DNA from: Microcyclospora pomicola
Lineage: Eukaryota; Ascomycota; Dothideomycetes; Capnodiales
NCBI GenBank assembly: GCA_002786065.1
Contig: NHNY01000026.1
Location: 124,001-188,000 of the forward strand
Direction of reading: 5' to 3'
DNA: 64,000 nt
The notes under the pieces were generated by a model that worked only from the letters and a program-made list of their open reading frames with translations, made no database searches and was not told where the DNA came from. The position numbers and the translations under genes were made by a program. Each line of letters starts with the position of its first letter. Positions within the stretch are counted from its first letter, which is position 1. Below are positions 9,351-20,936 of the stretch, one piece after another.

Positions 9351-11021
9351 ATGAATAATTCTCATTTTCGCAAATTGCTCGGTGAGCAAACACCAGCGCG
9401 CGCCAGTCATGCTACCTCTCCATTGGAAGCCAATTCTTCTGGGGCGGGCACAAGTGGAAGAAAATCGATCGTACCCATGACACCACGGAATGTCAAAGGT
9501 GGAATTGGGCTTGATTTTGCTCGACAGGTCCGCGAGAGAAACGCCGCCCTGCAGCCTACGAAGAAGTTCAAATCTCATGCACCCAAGGGAGTGAAGCTTG
9601 GCGCAGGATACATAGACCGAGCCAAAGCCCGCGAAGAGGCCGACGAGACCGATGACAAAGCGGACCGGATCAAGGCGCTGGAGGAGCAGATGAAACTCGG
9701 ACAGATATCACAGCACACTTTTGAGTCGTTACGGGACGCGATCGCTGGTGGTGATGTTTCAAGCACACATCTGGTCAAGGGCCTCGATCGCAAGCTGCTG
9801 GAGCGTGTCAAGAGGGGTGAAGATGTGCTTGGAGGGTCGGATGGGAAGAAGGAAGCCGAGACAAGCGCTAGTCCACCACCTGATGTCGACGAAGAGCTAG
9901 ATAAATTGGGTGAGCAGGAGGTGCAGACTGTCCATCATGAGGAGAAGAAGAAAAAGGGAACTTTAGGGATAGCAGGCAAGAAAAGGAACCGGGATGAGAT
10001 CATGGCAGAACTAAAGGCGCAACGCAAGGCGGCAGCAGACGCGGAGATGCTGGCACGACCACAAATCGAACTTGATAATCGTTGGATAAAGGTTGGCGTG
10101 AAGCAAAAGCCACGGATCGAGATCGATGCGAAGGGTCGCGAAGTCTTGATCACGGTCGACGAGGATGGTATCGTCAGTAAGAAAGTGCGAAAGGTCGCAT
10201 TGCCTGCGGCGGAAGAGAAGGGCAATGCCACGGCGTCCATTCCCGAAGTCTCAAAGGTTGTTTGGGGCGCGGATGTCCCCATACCGCAGGTTGCACCACC
10301 AGAAGGAAAGGATGACAACGACGAAGATGATGATGACATATTCGGTGGGGTAGGGGCAGAATACAACCCCCTTGGGGATGATGAGGACGACGACGACGGT
10401 GAAGATGACGACGATGCAGGGCGTGAGACTCCAAAGAGCGCGAATGTTGTGCAAAACCCGGTAGTACATGATCGTGCTCATGCTAGGGACGAGCCATCAC
10501 CAGAGACAGAGACCAAGCAAGACCACGAAGATGATGGAATGGTGGAAATCTCGAATCAACAAGCTAACGAGTCTGCGAGAATCACGCGCAACTACTTCAA
10601 TGAAAAGCCAGAGGCCACAGATGACTCCGAGACAAGCAATCGATTCGCAGGAATTGAGAACGTGCTTAAAAAGGCTGCACAACTTGATCCATTGCAGTCG
10701 ACGGACGGAGATGAAACCAGCGAGGAGGCTGCCAAGAAGAAGAGGCGCGCGGAAATGCTTGCTCAACAAGATCGAGATATGGCAGACATGGATATGGGTT
10801 TCGGCAGCAGCAGATTCGAGGACGAACAAGATGGTGAAGGTGGAAGCGGCACGAAGATGAAGTTATCTGAGTGGAAAGGCGGCGACGATGATGGATGGGC
10901 AGAAGGGGACGGAAAAGGCGGCGGAAAGAGGAAGCGCAAGCCGAAGAAGAGAAAGGGAGATGTCAACAATGCTGCAGATATCATGCGTGTGATTGAAGGA
11001 AGAAAGAAGAAAGGCGATTGA
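9351..11021 (+). CDS. RED/IK-like nuclear protein (spliceosome-associated family)
   Basis: Single exon, 556 aa from the Met at 9351 (MNNSHFRKLLGEQTPARA). The first 130 residues match the RED N-terminal family: FRKLL near the start, then FARQVRERNAAL, then GAGYIDRAKAREEADE and a helical QISQHTFESLRD block. The rest is low-complexity with acidic runs (DDDIFGG, GDDEDDDDGEDDDD) and a C-terminal basic cluster (GGGKRKRKPKKRKGD), as expected for a nuclear protein. RED/IK is a component of the pre-catalytic spliceosome in animals; the fungal role is inferred from family membership. The frame continues open upstream to 8997, but that extension shows no RED-like sequence. Confidence 0.8.
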   Translation: MNNSHFRKLLGEQTPARASHATSPLEANSSGAGTSGRKSIVPMTPRNVKGGIGLDFARQVRERNAALQPTKKFKSHAPKGVKLGAGYIDRAKAREEADETDDKADRIKALEEQMKLGQISQHTFESLRDAIAGGDVSSTHLVKGLDRKLLERVKRGEDVLGGSDGKKEAETSASPPPDVDEELDKLGEQEVQTVHHEEKKKKGTLGIAGKKRNRDEIMAELKAQRKAAADAEMLARPQIELDNRWIKVGVKQKPRIEIDAKGREVLITVDEDGIVSKKVRKVALPAAEEKGNATASIPEVSKVVWGADVPIPQVAPPEGKDDNDEDDDDIFGGVGAEYNPLGDDEDDDDGEDDDDAGRETPKSANVVQNPVVHDRAHARDEPSPETETKQDHEDDGMVEISNQQANESARITRNYFNEKPEATDDSETSNRFAGIENVLKKAAQLDPLQSTDGDETSEEAAKKKRRAEMLAQQDRDMADMDMGFGSSRFEDEQDGEGGSGTKMKLSEWKGGDDDGWAEGDGKGGGKRKRKPKKRKGDVNNAADIMRVIEGRKKKGD

Positions 11022-11838
11022 GCTGAGCGAGTCTGATCACGTGACTGGGAGATCAACTTCGAGGTTTATGGTTTCGAGATCAAAACATCTATTCGGGACG
11101 TCCAGGATCCGGCCATGCGACTCGGAGACACGTTGATTCCCACAAAGGGCGATACTTGGTTTGATGCAAGCGCCGGAGTACACTAAGAGAGTGTGTCGAC
11201 CACTCGTTTGCTCTAAGCGCCCAATATTCTTGGACTCCAAACTCTAAATCCAAACATTGTCTACGCCACATCGCCAACCCAACCCAACAGCACGCGCAAA
11301 GCCAGTCATCTCGCTGGAAGAAGCGCGAGGGTGCTTACAGTTGCGGGCCGCCAGTCGCACCATGCTTCACTCCACATGAAGCTTGTTGCGTTCTCACCCA
11401 GTCGCGAACTGGCCAGCCATGAACACCATGGACTTCGTGAGATATTTCTTGTCACGGATACCATCTCCGGCATACGACCGTCCAGTACTGGTATGGCAAA
11501 TGGTGGACGGATTGGACCTGGAGTGCGGCTGTTTCAGATCTGCTGTTGCGATGCGGCGCAGCATGGCACCTGGGCAGAGTCGACTGTGTATATGTAAGTG
11601 CGTCTGGACGGTCGAGCATCCGTAAGTCTTTCGTCTTGGTGTGGTGTCGTCTTTTGTCCTGTTCTCCCGTTATCGACTGGGTCCTGGAGACTCTATCGTT
11701 CTTTTCTTACTGTCGAGCCAGACTTCACCTGGACGTCACTTAATACTTTCTGAAGCATACTTACGTGGAAGATCGGATAATATCCAGCTGCAGGGCAGCT
11801 CCTAATACACGACGGTCCCGCCAAACACTACTTTCATC
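11022..11838. other. intergenic region
   Basis: About 0.8 kb. A frame at 11383-11625 could begin another small protein (MNTMDFVRYFLSRIP at about 11419) or a spliced 5' exon of the downstream single-TM gene, but no junction could be confirmed. Otherwise nothing is seen. Confidence 0.5.
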
Positions 11839-12360
11839 ATGGTGGCGATTCGGCTTCGAGACCAGCATCTCAACTCCACGGAACCTATCGCGAGCACGGT
11901 CACTTGTCATCAACTTACGGCCAACGAGATCATCCTCTCACGCTCCACCTACGTCGCGATCATCGCCATCTGTGCCCTCACCACGACCATTACACTTCTC
12001 ATCCTGGCCGTCCTCGCTTACCGGACCTACGCCCAACACCGAACGGACCAAGCAGCTAAATCCTGGGGCCGCAAGTCCATGTTCAACAGCCGCATCTCGG
12101 TGATGCGTAAGGAAGTCGACGATATGTACACGCGCCAATACAAAGGTTGCTGGCAGAGTCATGTGGTGGAGAACCCAGAGATGGGAAGCGACAGTCCGGT
12201 GGAGTTGATGCTGCCCGAGAGAGTCTGGGAGGCGCCCGCGGTACCGGTCCTGCCTGCCACCGCAGCAGAGAAGAATGGCCGGAAGAGTTGGAAGGAGAGA
12301 AGGGAGCGAATGAGTCTGTTTTTCGACCAGGGGGTCGGGCTCTGGATGCCAAAACGCTAG
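11839..12360 (+). CDS. small single-pass membrane protein, function unknown
   Basis: Single exon, 173 aa. The N-terminus of about 36 residues has two possible N-glycosylation or polar segments. One strong transmembrane helix follows at about residues 38-62 (IIAICALTTTITLLILAVLA), then a basic stretch (YRTYAQHRTDQAAKSWGRKS) that suggests a cytosolic C-terminus. The tail contains a compact motif, MGSDSPVELMLPERVWEAP, that looks constrained, and a basic end (KNGRKSWKERRERM). I do not recognise the family. It lies alone at the edge of a gene-poor tract. The frame length, the clear TM helix and the positive-inside pattern argue that it is real; an additional 5' exon is possible. Confidence 0.6.
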   Translation: MVAIRLRDQHLNSTEPIASTVTCHQLTANEIILSRSTYVAIIAICALTTTITLLILAVLAYRTYAQHRTDQAAKSWGRKSMFNSRISVMRKEVDDMYTRQYKGCWQSHVVENPEMGSDSPVELMLPERVWEAPAVPVLPATAAEKNGRKSWKERRERMSLFFDQGVGLWMPKR

Positions 12361-12649
12361 ACGTGCCTGAGGATCATGTTGACCAGACGTGGACGGATGG
12401 CCGGCCAGGTCGTTACAGGAGGAGAGACGCTGAAGCACACATGCTGTCCTGCGGACTCGGTTATCATCATGCGACAGTCTTGAGCCCATGTCTTCCGGCA
12501 GTCTCGGAAGGTGGTTGTCTGTTTAACACGATGCTGCAGGCGATAAGTGGGAGTCTGCATGAGACGGGCGGGTAGTGCAGACGATCGATATAGATTAGCA
12601 ACAATGCATTATGAGAGATCGTATGGCCATCGTTTGTTCCGAACGGCGA

Positions 12650-12666
12650 GGAGGGGAGGGGAGGGG
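12650..12666 (+). repeat. G-rich tract, possible G-quadruplex
   Basis: One GG run and three GGGG runs are separated by single A residues. This spacing allows at least a two-tetrad quadruplex on the plus strand. Confidence 0.5.
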
Positions 12667-15600
12667 CGCACGCCATTGGGATCATGTCGAGCATCGCTGC
12701 ATGTCCTGCATGTCGTCTGCATCTGCAGCAGCGCTAGGACGTCGTCCGACATGCCGCCGCCGCCGTCGTCGTCATGAAGGCCCAAGTGAAGAAAAGTATT
12801 TCATAATTTCAAGTAGCCAATTCCGTGTGCCAAACGCCGCATCATGCCTACACGACCGGCCGCTGTAAGAGGCAGGTCGTCCGGTCACCGCTGCAATAAC
12901 GAGTGTTGTGATATAGGGTACTGTACTTCGACGTCTTACCCTCGAAGCCATTGAACCTACCATTCACATTGTTCCCGCCTGTACATATATGCAGCGGCCG
13001 AGCCGTTGACACATGCAGTCCCGTACCTTATGTAAAACTCGAATTCCGCCGAGTACATACTGTACGTGACATGTACGAAAGCGGAGACCCTGGGCCGCGG
13101 GCTTGGGGCGTCTCGTCTACGTGCATGCGTGGGCGTGGGCGTGCTGGCTCCGGGTCGGCAGTAATTGCAAGAGCACCTCTGAAACCCACAGCGGCATGAG
13201 ACAACCCTACATACGACTGCAGATGGCTTTGCACGATCCGATCATCCCTGTCAAATGCGGACGTCTATCTCGTTTTGCCCAGACTCCCGGGTCTCGTTCG
13301 GGGTTACCCTTCTGGTACTGGAAGAGAAGACTTGTCCAATTGCCTGTTGGCTGCTCGGCGTGGGTGAGTCGGCTCGGAACGCTGTCAGATGCAGGATTAT
13401 TACCGGACCTCGAGAGGCGCCTTGTGCGACATGTGCGCTGAACAGATCACCCGATCGACAGGGAAGAATGTAGCGAAAGCATACGTATTCTATGCATACT
13501 GCCGACCCAGAATGGGACAGACTTGAAACGCCGCGAGATCTGTCCGAGGGTCCTAGTCTGAAGACAGCATCCACCCCTCTGGTTGAGCCCAGGAGCTCCA
13601 CATCCTAGCTCCCATGCTGTCCCATGCAGCAGGGATGGGATGCCATTGACGACGTTCCTCGCTGCGAGCTTGTTGGCTGGAAGGCAGCTTTGCTGTCCCC
13701 GTGTGGGGGGGCAGGGGGAGGGCCGTTGCCGTACACTTGCCCTGCAGATCCGTCGACCAGCAGCTTTCTCCCCGCTCTCACCTGTCTATATCGTGTTGCT
13801 GTTAATTATGGCTGTCTAGCATTGATCTCTTGATCGATCTACATCTTATCTGCACGGATCCGGGCTCGTCAATCGCGAGCAGGGGGTCTCGTCGAGCGGC
13901 ATGAGTGGAAAGCAGACGATCTGGCAGCAAATCCTTCGCATCGCCGACCCATGCCCGCGATTCGCAGATCATGCATGCTCACGAGTTCTGCAGTCCAGAG
14001 TGTATGCATGACAGAGTTCAATGGTGACGGCTCGTGGTGGCTGCACCTATGTCGTTTGGCTGCAGGCCATGTACCGCCGTGGTTGGACTCTGAGCCACCT
14101 CGCTGTTGATGGCTCTTTGCTCAGCGTGACGATACAGTGACGGAAAAGCATCAGTATTCACGAACGATCCTGGTTGGAGTATCGAAATGCAAATCACAGA
14201 TCTGCTGGGATTAGCGAGCAGGTCACGATCAGCCATGGGCAGGGGTGACATGGACTTAAAGGTGAAATGGCGTACACTCTTCCCGCCGCTGTGGAGGTAG
14301 GGTCAGGAGCGCATGGTGAGGGGAAACGCCATTGAAAAGTCTTATCGGCCAGCAATCATATACTGAACCACAGCGCAGGACCTGTCATCACTACACACTG
14401 TCCTCCTGCGGAGCAAACATCCTTGCACCCGCCACCTTCCGACCCACGGATCGCTCGCCTAACCATGTCCAATTCGCCGACGGGGACGAGTGGGTGGAAA
14501 CCAGCTCGTCGGGCGTGGGATGCCTCCTCTGATCGAGCACGTCTGCTGGTGACGGACCTCAGACGACAAACGGCAGAGAACACGTACATCAGATCATGAC
14601 AAATACCCTACGCAGGACGTATCGAAGTAGTTGTCCACCAGCCAGAAAGGATAGCCGAGTCGCAAGCATGCAAACATCCCCAGGATCCCTGTCTGCCGAC
14701 TCGCCCATGCAAACTGGCAAGGCCGGCCAAGCTCACTACGATCTCGACCAGCAAGGATCGGGCTCGTCTCCATCGTACTCCATCTCGCTCACCATCGAGA
14801 CCAACACCGGGCAGATCGAAAACGATCTCGATAAGTATCGGGCTTTATCTCCATGTCTACATCCACCCCTGTCCCTGGCTGATATTGGCGACCCTTCCGC
14901 CGCGCAAGAGCTGCCGAGCCTAGCCCCACGCCATCTGACGACAACCGCCAAGCTCGAGCCCTCGCGCTCTTGCATGCCTCGCGGGAGCCGCGTGCAGGAT
15001 CAACCACTAAGGGTTCGTCAGGATGCTACCGATATCTGATTGAGAGAGAGGCTGGATGAAACCGACAGTCACGCGAGCCCCCTGGGGTCCCAACCTCAAT
15101 CAACGTCGGTGATCAAGCCAAGGTTGTCGCCAACTCCGTTGCCCTCAAGCCACCTACACATGTCCAGGTGTAACGAGTTTGACACGGGGCTTGAATGCAA
15201 ATCAATTCGGCTCGCTTAAAAGGCCGTCGTGACTGCTGAAGGCATTGCATTGCAAGACAGGGCAGGACAGCCCGCCTGAGCCGGGCGAGAGGCTGGGAAG
15301 TTACGGTCGAGAAGGACATTGCATCAGCGACAGGACAGCTTGGATTTAGGGCATGGCGGCTGGTACGCCATTGTTCTTCGAGGAGCGATTCGACCTTGAC
15401 GGAGCCTGAGATGGGACATGAGACTGATCACAGTAAGACAGATCTGTGCGTCGATTCATGCAGTCTGGACTTCCAATATCTTAATGTACACACGCGCCCT
15501 CCCGCTCTGCCCTTACACTCACCAACCACAACGCGAAGCAACACCACGACCAACAAGACACAGGAACAACACGTAGATATAACAAGTCAATTCTCAAAGA

Positions 15601-15867
15601 CGAACAGTACAAAAGGCTCCCGAAAGCGAGCCCCCACCACCCTATCGATGGTGACGGTGATAATATGTACGATGTAGATGTGTATCCTCCCATCCAGTCT
15701 GCCCTTCTTCGCTGAACCAGCAGCGAATGATGCAGAGCATTTGGCAGCGTGCGTTGCCTGAGCTTCAATAAAGCAACCAACCAGCCTTCCAAGCATCGAC
15801 ATTAGCCCCGAAACAAACAGGCCCGGCAAGATCACGATCCGCGGGCGACGGAGACCAGGACACCATA

Positions 15868-15906
15868 TGAAGCAGAAGAAAGAAGAAAGAAGAAGAAGAA
15901 GAAAAA
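15868..15906 (+). repeat. GAA-rich microsatellite
   Basis: Purine-only GAA/GAAA repeat units run for about 35-40 bp in non-coding DNA. The complementary strand is a pyrimidine tract. Confidence 0.7.
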
Positions 15907-16972
15907 TGTACAAGTTTGAAAAAGAGAAGCTCAGTAATCTAGCCGAATCCCGAAGGGACTTGGTCAAAATAGCGATCGATGACAACAGAAGTTTAGCCGC
16001 CCAGATCAAATAATAATACGCCTTTCCCACGAGACTCCCGCGAGGAAGTGGGGGGAATCACCGAGTTTGGCAGATAAAACCAACACAAATGTCGCAAGAA
16101 CTAATATCGAGCGCTTGCGAAGCCTCCCAAAGATGCAATGTTGCGAATGCGGTGTTTGTGTACGACGAAGGTGAGAAGCGGAAGAGAGGTATGTCGTCTG
16201 GAGCACGATTGCTGGACGAGATGATGAGGTGTGGCCCCGGGAAAGGACGGCGACGAGGGTTAGGGGGAGTTGCTGAGAAGCCCTTCGATGTGGTGTAGTT
16301 GGTGAGGCTGGCAGCTCATGTGTCGTATTCGTAGCGAGCGTGAGTAGTGGTGCGTGGGTGGGTGAGTGAGTAGAGGGTAGGGTGAGCAGCGAGTCGATCC
16401 CAATATTGCGGTTGGGCCGAGAATGTCCCACCGCGTGTGTTGATGGCGTGCAGGAGCGAGAATTCCAGACCCGTTGAACGCCTCAGATGGAGCGATAAGA
16501 AGTGGTTCATCCGGCGCACGATGAGGAGAATTCTCAGATTTTTTCACATCGTGCATATGCAGACGATGAATAAGAGGTGATGGTGGAGGTTCCAGAGAGA
16601 CCGCACGGGTCGGCGAACCTCGCCTCTGCTCCAGTAGAGAGCCGCTTGGCACGGAGTGATGATGTAGACCGTGCGTGGTGCAGATATGCATGAGCGGAGC
16701 GTGAGCCGATCGGCGGCTTTGGCGCGAGTGGCTGGCTTGGCGCAGGGCCGGCGGTGCGGACGGGGCTAAATCAGCCGACGGGCGCAACAGACAACGACAT
16801 GGGCACAGTGAGGGAGCTGGGGGCAGCAAAGCAACCCCATGTACTATGCGTAGTCCCATTTCGTGATGAATGATGAGATATGTGTGTGCAGATGCGCCTT
16901 CGCTATGCAGCCAGATCAATCACGCTCAAAATGCTGTTTCACGCCGTCGCACCCAGGTCCTGCAGCCCGTGT

Positions 16973-19900
16973 CTAATTGCTGTAGCTGAACGAACTGTGC
17001 ATGCTGCTCAAGCCTGCCTCCACGCCTTGGTTCTGGTAGATGGGCTCGCCATGATTCGGGAAGATGGTGTTGTAGATCTTCTCCAGGATTTGGCAGTCGG
17101 CTCGACAGGTTGGCGAGATGGCGCGCAATTTGCGTAAGAACCGGATCGTTCGCTCGAGCAGCTCGCCCAGTCTCCTTTTTGGAACAAGATCCGGAGCCCG
17201 AGGCATCTTCTGTAGCCGGAAGTAAGTTGCAGAGAGCACAAGCATGTTGCCGAATTGCCTGCAGCATGGTTAGTAAGAGGCGACCATCATGAGGAGATGA
17301 CACAAAGACTTACGCATGTGCTGTACCATGAATGTTGGTCACGATCAATCGGTCGGGGACACCGTCGAAAGCGACCGTACTGTACATAGCAGCTTGCACG
17401 CAGCGCACGCACGCACTCATGATGTCCGACTCTGGCATCAGCGCGATGGCCTTGAACAAGTGAATCTCTTCGGCATGCCGTGACTGTCCATTATTATCAC
17501 GTGCCGACGCTTCCACCTCCTTGCCTTCCTTGACGTGAGGCATGATGTGGAGGAAATAGTCGAGGAACGGGCGGTTGATCACGTAGCGGGCGCCCCAGTA
17601 CTTCGCGCGTAATCGAGCAGAGAGGATGTCGGCGGGTGCTGGGTCGTCATCCTCCCATTTCGTGTTTGGCGGCACAGCTGCTCGCCACTCTTGGAGATAT
17701 TGTTCGTGGCTGATGAGCGTCTGTCGGACCTCTGCCAAGGTCATGTTGTAGCATTGTGAGCCATACAGCTCGCGGTGTACCTTGTTAAGGCGACGGCGAA
17801 TGTACAGCTGGCCCACATAGAAGAGGTTCGTCACATCGTCGCTGGGGATGTTGCTGCCGTCTTCCTGTACGATCGGGTCGAGCCCGCCGTAGCTCTCGTC
17901 CTCCGGCATTCTTCGCGGGAACAAAAGTCGATCTTCGTAGTCCGGCAGATTGCTCGCAGGTAATCGCAGCTCTGCGAGGATGTCGCTTTCCAGCTGTAGA
18001 CAAGACCACGAAGCGACCACGATGAGATTGATGCGCATGTTCTTGATGATGGCCTGTCCACGTTCTAATCGTGTCGAGATGGAGCCCTCATTCGTCCAGT
18101 AGTTGTGGTTGAACAGCTTCTCCTTATCAAGAAGCATTTGGAGCACACGACCGGCCATGGTATACCAGCTCAAGGACTCTTTCACTCGAGCCAGCTGACC
18201 TTTGTAAAGACCTGCCAAGAGGAAGAGTTGGGCATGCACAAGATCTTGCCCATCAGCTTGGTCCCCAAGAACTTCGACAGCCTTTGCGAAATATGCCAAG
18301 CCAGGGATCACATCCAGGTTGCGAACTCCGCCTGACCCTGATCCATCGACCGACGATCGTCGACTGCGTGACTGCAGGTGATCGAGGTGGTAAGGGGTCG
18401 AGTGCGGCAGCGGTGTGACGCTGGGCGAATGTGGTGACATCTTGAACGCCATCTTCGACATTGGAGACTCGGCGACCATCTGGGAGTTGGCAGATGTGTT
18501 GTACCCCGAACCGTGTTCGGACACTGGGCCTGGCAAAGGATCCTTGTACGTGCATGTCTTACCCAGCGCCAGAACCAAATAGATGATGGCATTCGAAGGA
18601 GAGCGCTCGGGCATGGTGTGATGTGTGTGAGAGAGGTAGGTGGCTGGATTCTCTGGTGCGGCAGATCCATTTGATCGTTGTCGTTTCATCGGTCGTTCAT
18701 ATTCGTTATTCGATACAGCAAACGGTTGTCGATGCTTGGTCGACGGCGCTGAGCTGTATCTCTTGACGAACGTGTCCGCCATTTTCCGCAGCCTCGTTCG
18801 GTCAAGGAACGGGTGCATGATGTGGAAATGGCTGATGTATTGTTCGCAGAGGCTCAGAACGGTGTGCGGATCCAGATCAAGCGAGCCGTCAGCCTTCAGC
18901 CCTCCCACGAGTTGGTTATCGAATCGTCGTGAAGCATTGCTGCCGGGTGTCTGAGCCAGTCCAGTACCCCAAAGTCCATCAGGCGGAGTCGCTACTCCCT
19001 CACCGCTCTCTTCGCTGATGGCAGGACTTGCAGGACCGAGAGGCAGTGTCCCTTCGATGTCGTCTAAGCTGCTCTCGCCACGAGTGTACAGTCGTAAGAC
19101 ACCGCGATCCTCGGCGGTCATCACATAGCTTTCCGAACTATTGTCGTTGGCTGCGTGCAATAGCTCCTGCACGCTCGGCCACAGCATCAGCAGTTTGTGG
19201 GGGGCCGTCCGGTGGTCACCCAAAGCAGGATTTCGTCCCTGGGGTGAGTCCGATTCGGATTGCGAGGTCTCGTCGAGTTGGGGGATCGGAGGAGGCATGA
19301 CCGACTGGGATACCTCACGATGGCTTAGACTCACCCTCGACGGGGTGTGGTCCTCCATTCGTTTCATCCGGTCACTCATCTCAAGCATGGCACTCTGAAG
19401 CTTTTCCATGGCGGCTTGTTGGTTGTCGATAAAGTTCAGCATCTTCTCCATGTTTTTGTCAGTCCTGTCACCAGCTAGTCAGCAAAGCGTTTCAGCTACA
19501 GTGCAAGGGTAAAGCTCAAATTTACTTCGCAGGCGGAGTGTCTCGATATTGACACGACAAATTGTTCTCCTTGCAGAAGGAGCAGGGCGAACCTTCGTCG
19601 CATTTCTGCTTTCGTTGCCGACATTGCTCACATGCCTATGTTGCGATCAGATATGGTTTCATCAGCCATGCTACGTCGCTTGAGGAGCACTTACCTGAGT
19701 AGCGCGCATGTGTTTTCGCTTTTGCGTCCCCAGGACCGCCGCTGATGCAGGCCCATAGTTGGACTGCGGGTACATGTGCGGAGGAGCATAAGAGTGGTGA
19801 TTCTCCATGACTGGGGGCATGTATTGCTGAGGATGCTCATGATGTGCTGGCGGACCTTGCATCGGAGGCGGGCCCATGCCTTGCGGGACGCCATTCGACG

Positions 19901-20447
19901 GCGGGTAGCCATGATGTGGAGTGTGATCCATGGGGTGCGGCGGGTGTGAGCCGTCAGCCGACAGTGGAGGGTATGCGCCAGGCTGACTGGGGGTGGTAGG
20001 GGTGCGCTGGTGGGACGAGTCGATCGAGAATGAACGATTCACGGGGGCAGGCGTGACGTGCCCAGAACGATTTGGGTCGCTGTAGTGTTGCGGCGGCGGC
20101 GGCTGCTGATGTGGAGGCGGTGGCTGCTGCTGCTGCTGATGGTGATGGTGGTATTCGGCACCCTCTCGGGGATCATGCGGTGGATGTGAGGGCGGAGGAG
20201 CACCTAGAGCTGGGAGTTTGGAGTCGTTGGAAGCATGGCCGATGGGTGGGAGGGTCGAGAGAGATTGGGGTTGCGATTGCGGTGGGTGTTGGTACTGGTA
20301 GGGATGTTGCTGCTGCTGCTGCTGCGGCGGGGGCGGCGGTGGAGCGGCGTATGAGTAGTTGTGTGGATGGTGCGCAGTGTGGTGCGGACGCTGATCTACG
20401 GAGGAGGGCGGTGGAGGAGCGGGCGTCGAGTGATATTGGGTGTCCAT
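16973..20447 (-). CDS. Zn2Cys6 transcription factor with His/Pro/Gln-rich N-terminus
   Basis: Four exons (20447-19695, 19635-19526, 19464-17314, 17258-16973) add up to 3,300 nt, 1,099 aa. Exon 1 (251 aa) is low-complexity: Pro, His and poly-Gln runs encoded largely by CAG. Exon 2 encodes a perfect binuclear cluster, C253-x2-C256-x6-C263-x5-C269-x2-C272-x6-C279, preceded by a basic stretch (KRKHMRATQ). A coiled-coil dimerisation segment follows (FIDNQQAAMEKLQSAMLEM). The middle homology region of fungal_trans proteins spans about residues 480-830 (LCEQYISHFHIMHPFLDRTR; IIYLVLALGKTC; LSWYTMAGRVLQMLL). The last exon adds LVLSATYFRLQKMP. It should be a nuclear regulator; targets are unknown. The gene stands between 4.6 kb and 6.8 kb of gene-poor DNA. 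Confidence 0.9.
17259..17313 (-). other. intron 3 of the Zn2Cys6 gene
   Basis: GT-AG intron of 55 nt with donor GTAAGT and branch TTACTAAC. It joins HGTAHA to QFGNMLVL, with the Ala codon split by the splice. Confidence 0.9.
19465..19525 (-). other. intron 2 of the Zn2Cys6 gene
   Basis: GT-AG intron of 61 nt, phase 2. Splicing restores the frame after the sixth cysteine (RDTPPAK) into TDKNMEKML; without it an in-frame TAA would end the protein. Confidence 0.88.
19636..19694 (-). other. intron 1 of the Zn2Cys6 gene
   Basis: GT-AG intron of 59 nt, phase 0, with donor GTAAGT. It joins RATQ directly to ACEQCRQRK, the first cysteines of the zinc cluster. Confidence 0.9.
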
Positions 20448-20915
20448 GATCTCGCCATGCGGTCAGAGTGAGCTGGCAAGGCTGGACGGCGGAGGGCTCG
20501 ACGGGTAGCTCAGGCGCGCATTATCGCGGCTATGGCCTTGTCTGCTGGGCGATGATCGGAGGGTGGTGTCTGGGCTCGCGCACCGGAGCTTGGCACTATA
20601 GCCAGCGATCGCAGGACGGGGAGGAGACGGATGAGGCGACTTGGAGGAGAAGGGCGCAGGAGCATGAGTGCCGTCGCACAGATGATGTGACGCCGGCGGT
20701 TGAGGCGGACAGCGGCAGTAGGAGGTCGAGCATGCAAGAATAGTCGCAGACAGCTACCGCATAGCTACAGAAAAGTGATCCGGCTGCTGGAGGCTAGCAG
20801 GGCAACGGCTGCCGGCGCGGCCTGACGGTGGTGGTACGTAGTGGCAGTGCGCGGTAGTCGTCAAGGGTTCCGGCGATCAAGGATTATGGTCCTGCGGGCG
20901 TCAGGTGGTTGGGCT

Positions 20916-20936
20916 GGGGGGGGGGGGGGGGGGGGG
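20916..20936 (+). repeat. homopolymer run of 21 G
   Basis: Uninterrupted G tract about 470 bp upstream of the Zn2Cys6 start codon, poly-C on that gene's sense strand, followed by GGTGGT-type repeats. Such tracts slip in sequencing, so the exact length is uncertain. Confidence 0.85.

Larger units (their letters stand above)
12361..16972. other. 4.6-kb gene-poor tract downstream of the Zn2Cys6 gene
   Basis: Several frames of 100-220 codons occur on both strands (for example 14596-15039 plus, 15587-16030 minus, 16260-16919 minus). All overlap competing frames, show no domain, and have compositions expected from roughly 53% GC non-coding DNA. The end nearest 16972 should hold the 3' UTR of the transcription factor. 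Simple-sequence features are a G-rich tract at 12650-12666 and a GAA-rich tract near 15868-15906. Confidence 0.6.

Noticed and set aside
14596-15039. 147-codon plus-strand frame in the gene-poor tract
   Set aside because: No domain, no splice context, and overlapping frames of similar length on the other strand.
15587-16030. 147-codon minus-strand frame with hydrophobic stretches
   Set aside because: The hydrophobic run arises from the GAA-rich microsatellite read on the other strand (TTC/CTT codons); no signal peptide or family support.
16260-16919. 219-codon minus-strand frame just past the transcription factor stop
   Set aside because: Lies in the expected 3' UTR, is His/Pro/Ser-rich without a domain, and competing frames exist.
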